Positions 9,881 through 17,813 of a stretch of DNA of 64,000 nucleotides are shown one piece after another. Each line of letters opens with the position of its first letter. Within the stretch, counting starts at the first letter, position 1. Under the pieces are notes generated by a model. The model was not told the DNA's origin and did no database searches. It worked only from the letters and a program-made list of their open reading frames with translations. The stretch is taken from positions 434,001 to 498,000 of the forward strand of contig CP019154.1 of assembly GCA_002844335.1 (NCBI GenBank). Direction: 5' to 3'. The position numbers and the translations under genes were made by a program. The stretch comes from Haloarcula taiwanensis (GTDB taxonomy: Archaea; Halobacteriota; Halobacteria; Halobacteriales; Haloarculaceae).

Positions 9881-10876
9881 CTACGTGGTCGCCGATTCCA
9901 GTGCCGCCCGAATCGCTGACTCTACGTCGTGTTCCGGGGTCCAGCCCAGCACGTCAGCCGTACGGTCAGTGTCGACCGGGAACGAATCGACGAGCGTCTC
10001 GTCGTCGCCCCGCGGGTTCTCGACCAGTTCCACGTCGGTATCGATGTCAGCGACTGAGGCGGCGATGTCGCTGACGAGTTCGGCGACGGCACGGACGCCC
10101 GGGTCCTCGTCACTCGCGATCTCATATTTCTCGACGCCGGTCTCATCGCGGTCCAGTTGCTCTAGCAGTCGTTCGCAGCTGTCGACGTAGGCACGGGCCA
10201 CGTCCTTGACGTGGACGAAGTTCCGGGACTGTGTGCCCGGTTCGTAGACCGTCAGCGTCTCGCCGGCGAGCGCGCGGTTCACGAAGAAGTTGATGACGGT
10301 CCCCTTCGAGACGGTCTGGCCGTCTATCTCGTGGCTCCCGTATAGGTTCGATATCATGAACTGGTGGGCCGGGAACGCGCCGGCGGCGTACGTCTCGATA
10401 GCACGCTCGTTGAGCAGTTTCGTCTGGCCGTACCAGTTCAGCGGGTCCCGTGGGTGATCGACCGTAATAGGGAACTCCTGTGGGTCGCCGATGACCGCCA
10501 TCGAGAATGGGAAAATTAGCGCTGCGCCTGTCTTGCGACAGAACCAAGCAACGTTGTCGGTTCCCTGAACGTTGACCTCGTAGGCCAGATCCTGCTTTGC
10601 TTCGCAGTCGTCGACGCCGGAAATCGCGGCGAGGTGCATCACGACGTCGGCCCCGTCTAGCGCCGCCTCCAGACGGTCCCGGTTCCGGATGTCGACGTGT
10701 TCGATATCGACACCGCCGACGGTTTGCACGGTCCCGAGGTAGAAGTTGTCGATAGCGGTGATTTTCCAGTCGGGGTGGGCCTGCTGTAGTTCGTGGATGA
10801 CGCGGCTGCCGATGTAGCCCGCTCCGCCGGTGACGGCGATGTTGGGCGTCTCGCTGGTAGGTTCTGTTTCAGACAT
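9881..10876 (-). CDS. NAD-dependent sugar epimerase/dehydratase (extended SDR)
   Basis: 331 aa. The Rossmann motif TGGAGYIGS is near residue 16 and the active-site triad is Ser (FPFSMAV) with YGQTK. Probably a nucleotide-sugar 4-epimerase or 4,6-dehydratase; the substrate cannot be read from the sequence. Its start overlaps the end of the next epimerase gene by 8 nt, so the epimerases are translated as one operon feeding the glycan pathway. Confidence 0.82.
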   Translation of the reverse strand: MSETEPTSETPNIAVTGGAGYIGSRVIHELQQAHPDWKITAIDNFYLGTVQTVGGVDIEHVDIRNRDRLEAALDGADVVMHLAAISGVDDCEAKQDLAYEVNVQGTDNVAWFCRKTGAALIFPFSMAVIGDPQEFPITVDHPRDPLNWYGQTKLLNERAIETYAAGAFPAHQFMISNLYGSHEIDGQTVSKGTVINFFVNRALAGETLTVYEPGTQSRNFVHVKDVARAYVDSCERLLEQLDRDETGVEKYEIASDEDPGVRAVAELVSDIAASVADIDTDVELVENPRGDDETLVDSFPVDTDRTADVLGWTPEHDVESAIRAALESATT

Positions 10877-11801
10877 TGGTGGTGAATTTCTCCGCGAGGT
10901 CGCGGACGCCCTCGCGGAGCGTCCACGATGGTTCGAAGCCCGTCCGACCCAGTCGGTCGAAGTTGACGTGATAGGACGGCCCGGGGTGCTCGTCTTCGAG
11001 ATATGTGACGTCGACCGGCGCGACCTCGTCGGCGACGATATCGGCGATTTCGGCTATCCGGTAGTTCCCGGCCGCCGAGCCGACGTTGTAGACGGGTTTA
11101 TCCCAGGACTCGGGCTCGCATGCGGCCGCCGCGTAGGCGCGGGCGGCGTCCCGGACGTGGATGAACGGCCGCCAGTTCGAGCCGTCGCCGTAGACGGTGA
11201 GCGGGCGACCGGTGAGCGCGCGGAACACGAAGTAGTTCACGACGAGGTTGAACCGGATGCCCGGCGAGTGGCCGAAGTTCGTGGCCATCCGCAGGGCGGT
11301 GCCGGTCATGTCGAACTCCTCGCAGTACTCCCGGAGCAGCGTCTCGGACTCCAGTTTCGTCTCCGCGTATGGGTTGATGGGGTCAGGGTCAACCGTCTCG
11401 TCGATGTCGGTGCTGGTCGCGCGGCCGTAGACGTTACACGAGGAGGCGAAGACGACGTGATCAACGCCGAGCTTGCCCGCCGCGGTCAGGACGTTCTCGG
11501 TGCCGTCGTAGTTGATGGCGAACGTCTCATCACGGCGTTCGTGGGTGCTCGACGCGCCGGTGATGGCCGCGAGGTGGATGACGCGGTCCACGCCGCGCAT
11601 GACGCTCTCCACGTCGCCGTACTCGCGGACGTCGCCCCGCCGAAATTCGAGGCCGTCCCCGAGCGTCCCCAGCAACGCGCGCGGCGACCCTGAGGAAAGG
11701 TCGTCGAAGACCACGACGCTGTCGACACGGTCGTCGTCGCGCAACAGCGGGAGCAGCGCGCTACCGATGTAGCCACAGGCTCCGGTGACCAGCACGTCCA
11801 T
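10869..11801 (-). CDS. NAD-dependent sugar epimerase/dehydratase (extended SDR)
   Basis: 310 aa. TGACGYIGS is at residues 6-14, the catalytic Ser/Tyr/Lys appear as SSCNVYG and YAETK, and the NFGHSPGIRFNLV substrate loop and GDGSNWRPFIHV are typical of UDP-hexose epimerases. The gap to the upstream UDP-sulfoquinovose synthase homologue is only 2 nt. The substrate is unknown, but the context suggests a hexose in the N-glycan. Confidence 0.82.
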   Translation of the reverse strand: MDVLVTGACGYIGSALLPLLRDDDRVDSVVVFDDLSSGSPRALLGTLGDGLEFRRGDVREYGDVESVMRGVDRVIHLAAITGASSTHERRDETFAINYDGTENVLTAAGKLGVDHVVFASSCNVYGRATSTDIDETVDPDPINPYAETKLESETLLREYCEEFDMTGTALRMATNFGHSPGIRFNLVVNYFVFRALTGRPLTVYGDGSNWRPFIHVRDAARAYAAAACEPESWDKPVYNVGSAAGNYRIAEIADIVADEVAPVDVTYLEDEHPGPSYHVNFDRLGRTGFEPSWTLREGVRDLAEKFTTNV

Positions 11802-11803
11802 CG

Positions 11804-12976
11804 TCAGTCCTCGCTGAGAACGCCCGGCAGGAACCGGTCCTCGTGGGCCTCGATGGTGTCGGCGTAGCGGGTCAGCGTCTCGAAGATGTCGGCGACGCCG
11901 TCCTCGAAGGACTGTGACTGGCCGCCGATGAGGTCGGCATAGCGGTCGTTCTCGATTTCCATCTTGTGGGTCTCGTCCTCGTCGCGGGGGTTCTCGAAGT
12001 GCTCGACGGCGACGTCGAGGTCGAACTCGCTGCCCACGTCCGCGATGGTCTCGGCGATTTCGACGATACTAATCGCGCGCGTGACCTGATTATAGACGGT
12101 CAGCCCGTCCGGTCGGTCGTCGGGGTCGGCCAGCGCGACTTCCGCCAGCCCCTCGACGGCGTCCTCCAGCGAGATGAACGGCTTGCGCTGCTCGCCCTTG
12201 CCGTAGACGGTGACCGGGTAGCCCGCAACCGCCTGCGCACAGAAGCGGTGCGTGACGGTCCCGAAGTAGTAATCGAAGTCGAAGCGGGTCTTGAGCCGGT
12301 CGTCCGCGCGGGTCTCCTCGGTCTCAGTCCCGTAGACGATGGCCGTGCGCACGTCCGAGATCGGGATGTCGAACTGCGTGTGGGCAAGCCGCATGTTCTG
12401 TGCGTCGAAGCCCTTCGTCGCGTGGTACCAGCTCCCGCCCATGTTGGGGAAGGGCACGTCGTCGCGCTCGTCCTGGTTCTCCATCGTCGCGCCGCCCTCG
12501 GGGATGGGGAACTCCGGCGCGCCGTAGACGCCGGTCGTCGTCGTCTCGACGAAGTGGGTGTCCGTGAGGTCGTGCTCGTCGAGGCCCCACAGGAGGTTCC
12601 GCGTCGCCTGAAGGTTGTTGTGCTGGGTGTAGTTCGCCCGTTCGCCGTTGATCTGGGAGTACGGCGCGGAGGGCTGGGCGGCGGTGTGGACGACGACCTC
12701 GGGTTCGTGGACCGCCAAGAGTTCGTCGACAAAGGACTTCTCGGCGAGGTCGCCCTCGACGAAGGAGAGGTTCGTCAGGCCGTGGACCTCGCGGGCCGCG
12801 TCGAGGCGCTCATCGATGCTGGCCACCGGTGTCGCGCTCGTCGCGCCCACGTCTTCGACCCACTCTCTTCGGGCGAAGTTGTCGACAAGCAGCACTCTGT
12901 CGTCCGTCCGGTCTGCGATTCGCAGCGCGGCCGGCCACCCGACGTAGCCGTCGCCGCCAGTGATGAGGATGGTCAT
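11804..12976 (-). CDS. UDP-sulfoquinovose synthase homologue (SQD1/Agl3-like)
   Basis: 390 aa. SQD1 enzymes convert UDP-glucose plus sulfite to UDP-sulfoquinovose. Matches are GGDGYVGWPAALRIA at the N-terminus, QPSAPYSQ, TQHNNLQATRNLLW, TTTTGVYG, the active-site YHATK and HRFCAQAVAGYPVTVYGKG, all in SQD1 order and spacing. It heads the epimerase/STT3 operon. Known Haloarcula N-glycans contain sulfoquinovosamine, so the likely role is making the sulfonated sugar of the S-layer glycan; that link is an inference. Confidence 0.85.
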   Translation of the reverse strand: MTILITGGDGYVGWPAALRIADRTDDRVLLVDNFARREWVEDVGATSATPVASIDERLDAAREVHGLTNLSFVEGDLAEKSFVDELLAVHEPEVVVHTAAQPSAPYSQINGERANYTQHNNLQATRNLLWGLDEHDLTDTHFVETTTTGVYGAPEFPIPEGGATMENQDERDDVPFPNMGGSWYHATKGFDAQNMRLAHTQFDIPISDVRTAIVYGTETEETRADDRLKTRFDFDYYFGTVTHRFCAQAVAGYPVTVYGKGEQRKPFISLEDAVEGLAEVALADPDDRPDGLTVYNQVTRAISIVEIAETIADVGSEFDLDVAVEHFENPRDEDETHKMEIENDRYADLIGGQSQSFEDGVADIFETLTRYADTIEAHEDRFLPGVLSED

Positions 12977-13097
12977 GGTTACTCAGATAGTGAGTAACTG
13001 CGGCGCGTAATCAATCTTCTGTTCGGTTGCCTGCTAGTCTTGTACAGCCTGCTCGCTCATCAGACACGCATTCGTCCTCAAAACAGCAATTCCTCCT

Positions 13098-13559
13098 CTA
13101 CTGGCCGACGTCGAACCGTTCGAAGTACTCTGTGACGTACTGGTTCGCGTCCGCCGGTGGTTCCGTGACGACGCGATAGGCGTCATGCTGGTCGTCGAGT
13201 GCTATCTCTGCTCCGTCCTCGGGTACGACTCGATACACAACCGGTATCGTGTGCCGGGAGGCGACGCCATCGACGGACGACGCGTCCCAGAAGTGTTCGC
13301 TGACGCCGAGCCGTTCCGTCGCAACCGATGTGAGACCGAGTTCCTCTTCGGCGATGCGCACCGCCGCGTCGTCCAGTCGCTCTCCTTTGTAGAGGCGACT
13401 CCCCGGCCAGAACCACTCGCCTTTGGCTGGTTCGTTCTGTCGCCGTGTGAGTAAGATACCCTCCTCGTACTCAACGACGAGGTCGACACAGGGCTGGGGC
13501 ATGTTGTCGAGACAGGTGGCGAACGTCTCCGTCGGAATGCGTTCGTCGTGCCGGTCCAT
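13098..13559 (-). CDS. Nudix hydrolase, GDP-mannose mannosyl hydrolase-like
   Basis: 153 aa. The segment GEWFWPGSRLYKGERLDDAA followed by RIAEEELGL is a Nudix box of the GDP-mannose mannosyl hydrolase subtype. MPQPCVDLVVEYEEGILLTRR is the usual lead-in. The frame is open upstream to 13613, but the ATG at 13559 (MDRHDERIP) fits the family better and leaves room for a promoter. It lies next to the glycan cluster and ends about 120 bp from the SQD1 homologue's start. Confidence 0.78.
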   Translation of the reverse strand: MDRHDERIPTETFATCLDNMPQPCVDLVVEYEEGILLTRRQNEPAKGEWFWPGSRLYKGERLDDAAVRIAEEELGLTSVATERLGVSEHFWDASSVDGVASRHTIPVVYRVVPEDGAEIALDDQHDAYRVVTEPPADANQYVTEYFERFDVGQ

Positions 13560-13655
13560 ACTTCGCCCTTGCGGGCTACCGGTGAAACCGCTCCGCTTCT
13601 CGCTGTTTCGCAACCGTTAAAACCGACCCTGTCCTCTTTCCGATTGCTATCGCAC

Positions 13656-13728
13656 GGGCCGGTGGGGTAGCCTGGTATCCTTCGGCCTTCGGGTGGCCGT
13701 AACCGCGATTCGAATTCGCGCCGGCCCA
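13656..13728 (+). tRNA. tRNA-Pro (anticodon CGG)
   Basis: Cloverleaf read directly. The 7-bp acceptor stem is GGGCCGG (13656-13662) with CCGGCCC (13721-13727) plus discriminator A. The anticodon stem is CGGCC/GGCCG with loop TTCGGGT, giving anticodon CGG at 13690-13692. The T arm is CGCGA-TTCGAAT-TCGCG. No intron and no encoded CCA. The 3' end is the integration site of the downstream provirus. A run of five T follows at 13743. Confidence 0.93.
13714..13728 (+). repeat. attL, 15-bp core in the tRNA-Pro 3' end
   Basis: ATTCGCGCCGGCCCA covers the 3' T stem and acceptor of the tRNA. The identical 15 bases recur in direct orientation at 30735-30749, just beyond the integrase gene. Integration keeps the tRNA intact on the left side. 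Confidence 0.85.
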
Positions 13729-13792
13729 TACCATACAAACCCTTTTTCCCGGGTTTCCTAACAGTTAGCGGCCGCTCTACGGGGTGGTCGCT

Positions 13793-13903
13793 GTGAGTAT
13801 TCAGCGGGCTCACGAGCTGTCCATCTGCGACTACTGCGGCGGCTACATCGAATCACCACGACAACCGTGCCCGGCGCTAGACGAGGGGGTGTGTCGTCCA
13901 TGA
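13793..13903 (+). CDS. 36-aa zinc-finger microprotein
   Basis: GTG start at 13793, TGA at 13901-13903. The product has CDYCGG followed by two further Cys (QPCPAL, GVCRP), a four-Cys metal-binding pattern. Its stop overlaps the ATG of the SWIM gene (ATGA at 13900). An in-frame GTG at 13784 is an alternative start. It is the first gene inside the left end of the provirus; see the ORF at 30518, whose circular-form stop would overlap this start. Confidence 0.6.
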   Translation: MSIQRAHELSICDYCGGYIESPRQPCPALDEGVCRP

Positions 13904-14454
13904 GCCGTGCTAGCCGGAGCTGGCAGGCGAGCGACGACCTGCCTCAGTCTGTTGGCGGCCCGTCGACGTTGTCGATGCCCGACGACTGGACGCTGTCGAC
14001 GGCGTGGAAGCGCGCACAGTCCGAGAACGACCGAGGCGGCGCTATCAACGACGCCGAGCGTGTCGTCTACCTGAGCGACGGCGACAGCACTCACCGCGTG
14101 CTGTGGGCGCTACAGGGCCGCACACTCGTCGCAGACTGCGACTGCGCCGGCTACCAGTACCACGGCGGCTGGTGTGCCCACGTCGCTTCGCTGTGGTGGC
14201 AGTGGGTCCGCGGGCAGATCGTTGTCGCACATCTCGACACGGGCCGCGAGTACCCATCACCACCAGCATGGCTCCGCCTCGACGACGAACCGACCGCTTT
14301 CAACCAACTCACTCCTGCCGAACTCGACGCTTACCTGACCTGTGACCTCGGAAGCCTCGGGGTTCGGGAGTACGCCCGACTCTCCGGTCGCTCGCCTGGA
14401 ACCATCGGGAACCTACTCCGCTCTGCCCGTGACGAGATGGAGGGCCGCCGATGA
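13900..14454 (+). CDS. SWIM zinc-finger protein with C-terminal HTH
   Basis: 184 aa. SWIM signature C80-x-C82 ... C92-x-H94 (CDCAGYQYHGGWCAH), a predicted DNA or protein-binding zinc finger. The C-terminal LGVREYARLSGRSPGTIGNL looks like a sigma-region-4-type helix-turn-helix. A regulatory or recombination-accessory role is an inference. The start at 13900 is set by the ATGA overlap with the zinc-finger microprotein. Its stop overlaps the start of the 48-aa gene in the same way. Confidence 0.72.
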   Translation: MSRASRSWQASDDLPQSVGGPSTLSMPDDWTLSTAWKRAQSENDRGGAINDAERVVYLSDGDSTHRVLWALQGRTLVADCDCAGYQYHGGWCAHVASLWWQWVRGQIVVAHLDTGREYPSPPAWLRLDDEPTAFNQLTPAELDAYLTCDLGSLGVREYARLSGRSPGTIGNLLRSARDEMEGRR

Positions 14455-14597
14455 CACAGGCGCGCACGCCCGCCCTAGCGCGTGACCTTCTGGCAACCCC
14501 ACGGGGGGCTGTCCTACACGTACCAACATCGGCGTCCGTCACGCCGCCGTATGGGGATTCGGCCCCGTCTTACGGGGAGGTGGCTAGTCAGACATGA
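14451..14597 (+). CDS. 48-aa provirus protein, unknown
   Basis: ATG at 14451 lies inside the SWIM stop (ATGA) and TGA at 14595-14597 overlaps the next ATG (ATGA at 14594). The double overlap is the main evidence that it is translated. The peptide is rich in Ala, Pro, Ser and Thr, and no motif is recognised. Confidence 0.5.
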   Translation: MTQARTPALARDLLATPRGAVLHVPTSASVTPPYGDSAPSYGEVASQT

Positions 14598-15046
14598 CTG
14601 GTGGAAGCCAACTTCACGAAGAAGATGGGAGTGACAAAATCACCTTCCGTCTGTCGACCACGCTGAAAGAACAGTACAAGGAACAGGTCGACAACATGAG
14701 CGCCGATCTAGAGGAATACGTTCGTCAGCGCGTTTCGGAGCCGGAGACTGATGGCGGGCTTGAACCATATGCTGACCCGGACAATCGAGAACTTGCCATT
14801 GCCTACCGGACGCTCTGCGAGAAGCGCACTGATAACGGCATTGTCCGAGGAGAAAGCGCGAAGCGTGCACTTGCTCAGGCTGTCGATAGTATCGACCAAC
14901 AAGACGCACAGCGCCTTCTTGCCCGGCTTGAGAAGCGCGGGTATGTCCATCTTCAGAACGGGATACCACCAAGCGACTACACCGCTGTCCACGTCCGACC
15001 GTTCTCACGTAAGGGTGGAACTCAGAACCAAACTGCCGATGCGTGA
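14594..15046 (+). CDS. RHH plus winged-helix transcriptional regulator
   Basis: 150 aa. The N-terminal residues 14-50 (DKITFRLSTTLKEQYKEQV and following) fit a ribbon-helix-helix fold, and the C-terminal 80 residues (RGESAKRALAQAVDSIDQQD, LLARLEKRGYVHLQNG) fit a winged helix. A perfect palindrome lies 11 bp after its end, a plausible binding site for this protein or the RHH protein that follows. Confidence 0.68.
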   Translation: MTGGSQLHEEDGSDKITFRLSTTLKEQYKEQVDNMSADLEEYVRQRVSEPETDGGLEPYADPDNRELAIAYRTLCEKRTDNGIVRGESAKRALAQAVDSIDQQDAQRLLARLEKRGYVHLQNGIPPSDYTAVHVRPFSRKGGTQNQTADA

Positions 15047-15056
15047 TTTCCGTCTT

Positions 15057-15079
15057 GCTTAGTTAATTATTAACTAAGC
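15057..15079. promoter_or_regulatory. perfect 23-nt palindrome, probable operator
   Basis: Two 11-bp arms, GCTTAGTTAAT and ATTAACTAAGC, around a single T. It lies between two RHH genes and directly upstream of a T/A-rich stretch (ttttatttt, 15087-15095) that could be the TATA element of the gene at 15117. It is not followed by a T-run typical of terminators. Confidence 0.65.
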
Positions 15080-15116
15080 AACAGGTTTTATTTTGTATAT
15101 CGCCTCATCAAAGACT

Positions 15117-15269
15117 ATGACTCGAAATACAACCGGTGTGTCGATGCCCGAGTCAATGGTCGAAAACATAGACGAGAGATACGTAGCGGCTGGATATCAC
15201 AGCCGATCCGATTTAATCCGAGATGCGGTTCGTGACAAGTTGTCTCAGATTGAACACCAGTCAAAGTAA
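15117..15269 (+). CDS. 50-aa ribbon-helix-helix (CopG-like) protein
   Basis: ATG at 15117, TAA at 15267. TTGVSMPESMVENID supplies the strand and helix 1, and YHSRSDLIRDAVRDKLSQ the second helix, with the usual S-R-S-[DE]-hydrophobic pattern. Probably a DNA-binding repressor that controls its own promoter through the palindrome at 15057-15079. Confidence 0.75.
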   Translation: MTRNTTGVSMPESMVENIDERYVAAGYHSRSDLIRDAVRDKLSQIEHQSK

Positions 15270-15340
15270 CCTGTTTCTCTATTCTCTGCTGTTGACAACA
15301 AGCGAGAACCCTTGGTAGTAGTGCCACTATCGCCGGCCGC

Positions 15341-16498
15341 ATGGCCGCCAGCGAGGAAACAGACAGCTCCCAACCCGCGGACCCTTCTACAGTAGCGGAA
15401 TTAGAGGCGCTACCGTACAGCGAGAAACAGCGTCTCGCTGGGGAACACGGGTACGGGCGAATTGTCGGTGTAGAGGAGGCAGAATTAGAGAATTTTCTCA
15501 CAGATACACTCGCACTCAGTGAGAGCGAGAACGTCGACAGTGGCAACGATAGCGAACCGGAGGGAGGAACCCAGACAGTGACAAACTCAGAGAGTACGAG
15601 CGCCAGCACAGAGACACAGACAGACGCCATCTCCGTCGGTCACGAGGGGAAAGAGAAGCTATCCCCTGAAGGAGCGCCAGACGACGAAGGAACAGCAGTA
15701 GAACCACCCAGCGGTGTCGACTTAGACGGGCTGTCACCAGACGACCTCGAACCGAGTGAGTCGGCGTCACCAGCGAACCAGAGCGAGAATAGCGAACACG
15801 CTGAAAAACCAGAACAGCAGGAGCAGAACGACAGTAGCGAGAACAGCGAGGATAGCGGTGGCTTGTTGGACCGGATACGCGGCAATAGCGACCGTTCAAC
15901 AGACGAAATCGTAGCGGAAGCAGATAGTGAGGGAGAACGACAGCGCCGCGAGGAAGTCCGTGAGACGTTTGCTGATGCCTTCGGGGAAGAGTCGGGAGAG
16001 AGCGGCGATAGTGCCGAGGAACAACCCGACTCCGGCGGTGACCACTCACCAGCGGGAACCCAGCAGGCCAGCGGCATGGTAGTTGATGAGACGGTCGTGA
16101 AGCACCTCATTGGAATGCCCTTCTCGATGACCGCGACGATGACTGACTGGGAGGGCTGGGAACTCTCTGAACAGGAGAAAGCGGCCAATGCAGAGCTGTT
16201 CATCGCCATGTGTGACGAGCACGATGTCGATGTCGGCCCGACAGCGATGTTCGCTCTATCGATGCTGGGGACCGCTGGGGGCCGAGCGATGCGCTATCGT
16301 CGCCATCGAGATACTGACCCGGTTGAGACTGACCGGAAACAGAGCGAAGACCCTCCTGACTTCAACGACGACGTGACAGCGGTACGCGGTCAGGACGGCC
16401 GTCGAGATCGCCGCGACACTCGCGCCGAACACAGAGCAGAACAGAGCGAGAACAGCGCAGAAAGCGAATTCGATTTTGAAGACAGCAGTACCTGGTAA
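15341..16498 (+). CDS. acidic Ser/Glu-rich provirus protein, 385 aa
   Basis: The N-terminal 55 residues resemble a small helical domain (STVAELEALPYSEKQRLAGE). A long low-complexity region of Glu, Ser, Asp, Gln and Asn repeats covers roughly residues 60-240. A conserved-looking helical domain follows (VVKHLIGMPFSMTATMTDWE ... MFALSMLGTAGGRAMRYRRH), then a charged tail ending in DSSTW. It lies just upstream of the packaging ATPase, so a virion or packaging role is plausible, but I recognise no family. Confidence 0.7.
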   Translation: MAASEETDSSQPADPSTVAELEALPYSEKQRLAGEHGYGRIVGVEEAELENFLTDTLALSESENVDSGNDSEPEGGTQTVTNSESTSASTETQTDAISVGHEGKEKLSPEGAPDDEGTAVEPPSGVDLDGLSPDDLEPSESASPANQSENSEHAEKPEQQEQNDSSENSEDSGGLLDRIRGNSDRSTDEIVAEADSEGERQRREEVRETFADAFGEESGESGDSAEEQPDSGGDHSPAGTQQASGMVVDETVVKHLIGMPFSMTATMTDWEGWELSEQEKAANAELFIAMCDEHDVDVGPTAMFALSMLGTAGGRAMRYRRHRDTDPVETDRKQSEDPPDFNDDVTAVRGQDGRRDRRDTRAEHRAEQSENSAESEFDFEDSSTW

Positions 16499-16500
16499 TC

Positions 16501-16932
16501 ATGCAGGAAATCATTCAGCAGCTCGCGTTAGTAGCGAGTCAGGCAGACGAATCGCCCGAAGAACGAACGCAGCGACTCAAACAAGTTGCCGACGACAGTG
16601 GTGCAACGGCCCGGACACTCTACGAGGTGGAGGAAGATCTTCGCGGACTGGGATGGTCCGCTCTTGTCGACAATGAGGAAACAGTCGACCAGATCGAGGC
16701 GAAGCTACAGGGGTTCGCTCCGATGTTCGGCCTCGACCCACAACGCGCGGAGGACCAGTTCGGGCCTGAGACATTCATCCATCTCTTCTCGCAGTACGCG
16801 CTTGCGAGGCCGGAGGCGACAGCCTACGCTATCGCTACGCTTGACGACGTACTCACCCGGCGTGGGCTGTACGATGAGCTTGACGTCGACGTACCGGAAC
16901 CCGGCGAGTACAGCGGCAGCGAGGGGCAGTAG
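16501..16932 (+). CDS. provirus protein of unknown function, 143 aa
   Basis: All-helical, acidic protein. No motif recognised. It starts 2 nt after the previous stop and ends 6 nt before the ATPase start, so it is part of the packaging/virion operon. Confidence 0.65.
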   Translation: MQEIIQQLALVASQADESPEERTQRLKQVADDSGATARTLYEVEEDLRGLGWSALVDNEETVDQIEAKLQGFAPMFGLDPQRAEDQFGPETFIHLFSQYALARPEATAYAIATLDDVLTRRGLYDELDVDVPEPGEYSGSEGQ

Positions 16933-16938
16933 CAAGCG

Positions 16939-17559
16939 ATGGATATTGACCTGAGCGAAATCTCGGTCATCCTCGGCCAGAAGAACTCGGGGAAGTCAGT
17001 GCTCTTCGAGCACCTGTTGACCCAGACAGAGCGCTACATCTGTATCGATCCGAACGCTGAGCATGGGCCACCGGGTGCGGTGTTTCCCGATAATCCCGGT
17101 GACGTGCTCGACCACTGGATGCGCGGCAACACTCAGCAGGTGATTCGAGAGAACCCGTTCACCGAAGATGTCCTCGACGAGTACCTTCGAGCGTTCGGCC
17201 AGCTCAAGCGGTGTTACCTCTATCTCGATGAGGCACACAACTGGATGTCCGCACATCATATTCCCGAAGTCCTTCAGCACCTCGTGAAGTGGCACGTCAC
17301 CCACGCTAACTGTGGATTAGTACTCGCCGCTCACAAGGCGAAAGAAGTCCACGATCAGATCTGGACACAGACGGACAACTACCTGATTTTCGCCTACGGA
17401 GACCACGAAGACAGCAAGTTCAGTAAGGTGAGTATCCCCGACAAACACCGGGTGACCGAAATGGACCCGAACGCGTACCAGTTCCTCACGTACAAAGATG
17501 TGGCTGGAGCATCATCGACTATCCGAGGGCCGGTTGAGATTCCGGCGCACTTACGATAG
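16939..17559 (+). CDS. genome-packaging ATPase (FtsK/HerA superfamily, A32-like)
   Basis: 206 aa. Walker A GQKNSGKS at residues 13-20, Walker B YLYLDEAH at about 93-100, and a sensor-like GLVLAAHKAKEVHDQ after it. The short length and the HxTHANCGLVLAAH region match the ATPases of internal-membrane icosahedral viruses such as SH1 and SNJ1, which power genome packaging at a vertex. It lies upstream of the capsid genes, as in those viruses. Confidence 0.85.
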   Translation: MDIDLSEISVILGQKNSGKSVLFEHLLTQTERYICIDPNAEHGPPGAVFPDNPGDVLDHWMRGNTQQVIRENPFTEDVLDEYLRAFGQLKRCYLYLDEAHNWMSAHHIPEVLQHLVKWHVTHANCGLVLAAHKAKEVHDQIWTQTDNYLIFAYGDHEDSKFSKVSIPDKHRVTEMDPNAYQFLTYKDVAGASSTIRGPVEIPAHLR

Positions 17560-17654
17560 CGTAAAATAGCGCGTACAGACTTCTCGCGGCCATTCGCTAT
17601 CGGTGTTGTCAACAAACAAATACTGAATCATCCCTCGCGGCAACTACTGGTCGC

Positions 17655-17810
17655 ATGGTTTCGACCAGCACAAGCGGAAACTCGGAGTCGGGTGGGTCAC
17701 CCAGTAGCTCCGGGTCCAATGGTATCGTCGAGTTCCTGAAAACGCCCATCGGGATGGCTGCTGTGGGCGGGTTCGGGGCTGCAATCATCGCGGGCTACTT
17801 CATCATCTGA
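17655..17810 (+). CDS. 51-aa single-helix virion membrane protein
   Basis: ATG at 17655, TGA at 17808-17810. A Ser/Gly-rich N-terminal half is followed by one membrane helix (MAAVGGFGAAIIAGYFII) that forms the C-terminus. The location between ATPase and capsid genes and the size match small membrane proteins of the SH1-like virion. It ends 3 nt before the next gene. Confidence 0.7.
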   Translation: MVSTSTSGNSESGGSPSSSGSNGIVEFLKTPIGMAAVGGFGAAIIAGYFII

Positions 17811-17813
17811 ATC

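Noticed and set aside
10830-11693. 287-aa plus-strand ORF
   Set aside because: It is antisense to a motif-confirmed epimerase and has no recognisable features of its own.
11966-12997. 343-aa plus-strand ORF
   Set aside because: It is antisense to the UDP-sulfoquinovose synthase homologue, with Val/Arg/Asp composition typical of GC-rich shadow frames.
13656-13728. tRNA-Pro intron
   Set aside because: The anticodon loop is a normal 7 nt with no insertion.
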